From contig CALKWT010000091.1 in assembly GCA_938003885.1 (NCBI GenBank), forward strand, positions 1 through 7,274: a stretch of DNA of 7,274 nt. The letters are read 5' to 3'. This DNA is from an uncultured Balneolaceae bacterium (GTDB taxonomy: Bacteria > Bacteroidota > Rhodothermia > Balneolales > Balneolaceae). The notes beneath the pieces were generated by a model. The model was not told the origin of the DNA and made no database searches. It worked only from the letters and a program-made list of their open reading frames with translations. Of the stretch, positions 6,076 to 7,274 are shown piece after piece (the stretch's first letter is position 1; each line of letters opens with the position of its first letter). A program made the position numbers and the translations under genes.

Positions 6076-6972
6076 TCAGATCATCCCTTTTGTAGTGGGC
6101 AGGATCCCTTTAATTCTTTCATTTCTACTCAGTGAAAACCTGAGCGCTTTCGCAAACCCCTTGAAGATGGACTCCAGGATATGGTGCTCGTTGCTCCCTG
6201 TTGCCGAAATGTGAAGCGTAGCCTTGGTGTTCATAGCTAGGGTGTAGAAGAAATGTTCTGCCATTTCGCTAGGAAAATCTCCAACATACTCGCGCTTTAA
6301 ATCCACTTCCCACCGCAGGTAGGGACGGTCTGACAGGTCGATAGCCACTTGCGCTCTGGCCTCATCCATCGGCAGGAGAAAGCCGTAACGCTGAATACCC
6401 GCCTTGTTATCGGAAATCGCCTCACGAATAGCGCTGCCCAGGGCAATGGCGGTATCTTCAATCGTGTGGTGCTCATCAATCTGGAGGTCACCATCGCAGG
6501 ACAGCTCGATATCGATCAGGCCGTGACGGGAGATTTGATTCAGCATGTGGTCGAAGAAGTTCAGCCCGGTAGAGATGTTGCTCTTGCCTGTTCCGTCCAG
6601 ATTCACCCACGCTCTGATTTTAGTCTCCTCCGTATCCCTTTTTACTTCGCTGGTACGGCTTGGGTAGAGGATCTTCTGCACCAGCTCGCTCCAGCTGTCT
6701 GCCTGTTCAATCGGCTTCTCACCGATGACAAACTCATACTGTTCGTCGTTCTGCTCTACCGCTTCCTCCGGCCTGTCCTCTCCATCGGCGAGAGCGTGAA
6801 GTTCAAGTTCTTCGTTTTCGATCAGCTCCTGCTGATTTGGGGTCAAGGCACCGGTAGAGATAAAGAGGAGTACACCTGTATCCTCCAATCTTTTAAGAGC
6901 CGACAGGGCTCCGGGTGCCAGGAGGTGGTCGCTGCTGCCTTTCAGGGCTTCAGGAGTAATATAAAGTTTCAT
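6076..6972 (-). CDS. hisB: HisB, imidazoleglycerol-phosphate dehydratase with a degenerate N-terminal HAD-like domain
   Basis: A 298-residue protein. Residues from about 107 onward form a full imidazoleglycerol-phosphate dehydratase (EC 4.2.1.19): TGLNFFDHMLNQISRHG (135-151), metal-binding DEHHTIED (166-173), PMDEARAQ (201-208), SEMAEHFF (235-242), NEHHILE (261-267) and C-terminal TTKGMI. Residues 1-105 align in outline with the histidinol-phosphatase half of bifunctional HisB: APGALSALKRLEDTGVLLFIST corresponds to HAD motif II and VIGEKPIEQ to VIGDRxTD. The nucleophile motif DxDGT is replaced by TPEAL, the motif IV Asp is Glu85, and the domain contains no cysteine and is about 60 residues short, so phosphatase activity is unlikely. 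E. coli HisB has about 355 residues. The start is ATG at 6972, 49 bases after the hisC stop. The hisH start abuts the stop. Confidence 0.92.
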   Translation of the reverse strand: MKLYITPEALKGSSDHLLAPGALSALKRLEDTGVLLFISTGALTPNQQELIENEELELHALADGEDRPEEAVEQNDEQYEFVIGEKPIEQADSWSELVQKILYPSRTSEVKRDTEETKIRAWVNLDGTGKSNISTGLNFFDHMLNQISRHGLIDIELSCDGDLQIDEHHTIEDTAIALGSAIREAISDNKAGIQRYGFLLPMDEARAQVAIDLSDRPYLRWEVDLKREYVGDFPSEMAEHFFYTLAMNTKATLHISATGSNEHHILESIFKGFAKALRFSLSRNERIKGILPTTKGMI

Positions 6973-7021
6973 AATACGCTTATAATATGTAGATATCAGT
7001 CGGGTTACTAAATAAAATTGA

Positions 7022-7274
7022 TCACATCGTTTCCAGAACGCTGTTCAGCTCTTTTAAAAACCGTCTGTTTTCATCTGGCATCCCGATGGTTACTCGCAGG
7101 CAATCCTCGCACAATGGTTCATTACCGCGATATCGGGTGATCACACCCCGTTCGGCCAGCTTCAGATAGACCTCTTTGGCCCGATCAATTTTGAACAGCA
7201 GGAAGTTGGCTGCTGAAGGGTAAACCTGGTGAACTGCAGGAATGGCGCGAAGGTTCTCCGCCAACTTGCGCCGT
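7022..7274 (-). CDS. hisC: HisC, histidinol-phosphate aminotransferase, C-terminal fragment cut by the window
   Basis: The last 83 codons of a fold-type I PLP aminotransferase; the frame is open to the right edge, and the TTG at 7264 is not a real start. Conserved C-terminal features are VYPSAANFLLFKID, the ERGVITRYRG segment, and CLRVTIGMPDENRRFLKEL, whose LRVTIG Arg corresponds to the substrate-carboxylate-binding arginine of this fold. HisC converts imidazoleacetol phosphate and glutamate to histidinol phosphate and 2-oxoglutarate (EC 2.6.1.9). The fragment alone could also fit a close aminotransferase relative, but its position directly before hisB makes HisC by far the best call. The lysine and PLP-binding core lie outside the window. 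Confidence 0.9.
   Translation of the reverse strand, partial: RRKLAENLRAIPAVHQVYPSAANFLLFKIDRAKEVYLKLAERGVITRYRGNEPLCEDCLRVTIGMPDENRRFLKELNSVLETM

Noticed and set aside
6349..7011. 220-codon open frame on the plus strand opposite hisB
   Set aside because: It lies almost wholly antisense to hisB, whose protein is clearly conserved; the antisense translation resembles no family and has no ribosome-binding site.

Overview
The window is a chromosomal stretch from a Bacteroidota-like bacterium; the related Balneolota and Rhodothermota are also possible. The pointers are a HisH that begins with KYKAGN instead of the usual DYGxGN, a HisB of the two-domain (HAD-IGPD) architecture, a DUF481 outer-membrane protein ending in phenylalanine, mostly absent Shine-Dalgarno sequences, and a promoter-like site resembling the TTG / TAnnTTTG pattern. 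No rRNA, tRNA, CRISPR array, integrase or complete mobile element is visible.

Layout. The plus strand on the left (1-1432) holds the 3' part of an arginine-deiminase-superfamily gene (DDAH / COG1834 type) and, 30 bases on, a complete DUF481 beta-barrel gene. Everything else is on the minus strand. A two-gene glycosylation unit lies at 3891-1491: an ArnT/PMT-like GT-C membrane transferase, then 7 bases later a DPM1/GtrB-like GT2 enzyme with two C-terminal membrane helices. The pair is convergent with DUF481. After a 551-base gap (3892-4442) with no supportable gene comes a histidine cluster, transcribed from the right edge leftwards: hisC (partial), hisB, hisH, hisA.

How the genes work together. 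HisC, the dehydratase domain of HisB, HisH (glutaminase subunit of IGP synthase) and HisA cover the middle of histidine biosynthesis. HisF and HisI/HisIE, which commonly follow hisA, are not here. The GT2 enzyme probably makes a polyprenyl-phosphate sugar, and the GT-C enzyme probably transfers that sugar on the far side of the inner membrane. The acceptor is unknown.

The main oddities are in the his cluster. The phosphatase-like N-terminal domain of HisB has lost its catalytic aspartates and any metal-binding cysteines and is shortened. HisH carries an in-frame insert of about 58 residues, rich in Ser/Gly/Asp/Pro, just after the HMGWN motif. The hisB stop codon and the hisH TTG start abut in the same reading frame. 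I saw no convincing new multi-gene system; the HisB and HisH alterations are the most worthwhile leads.
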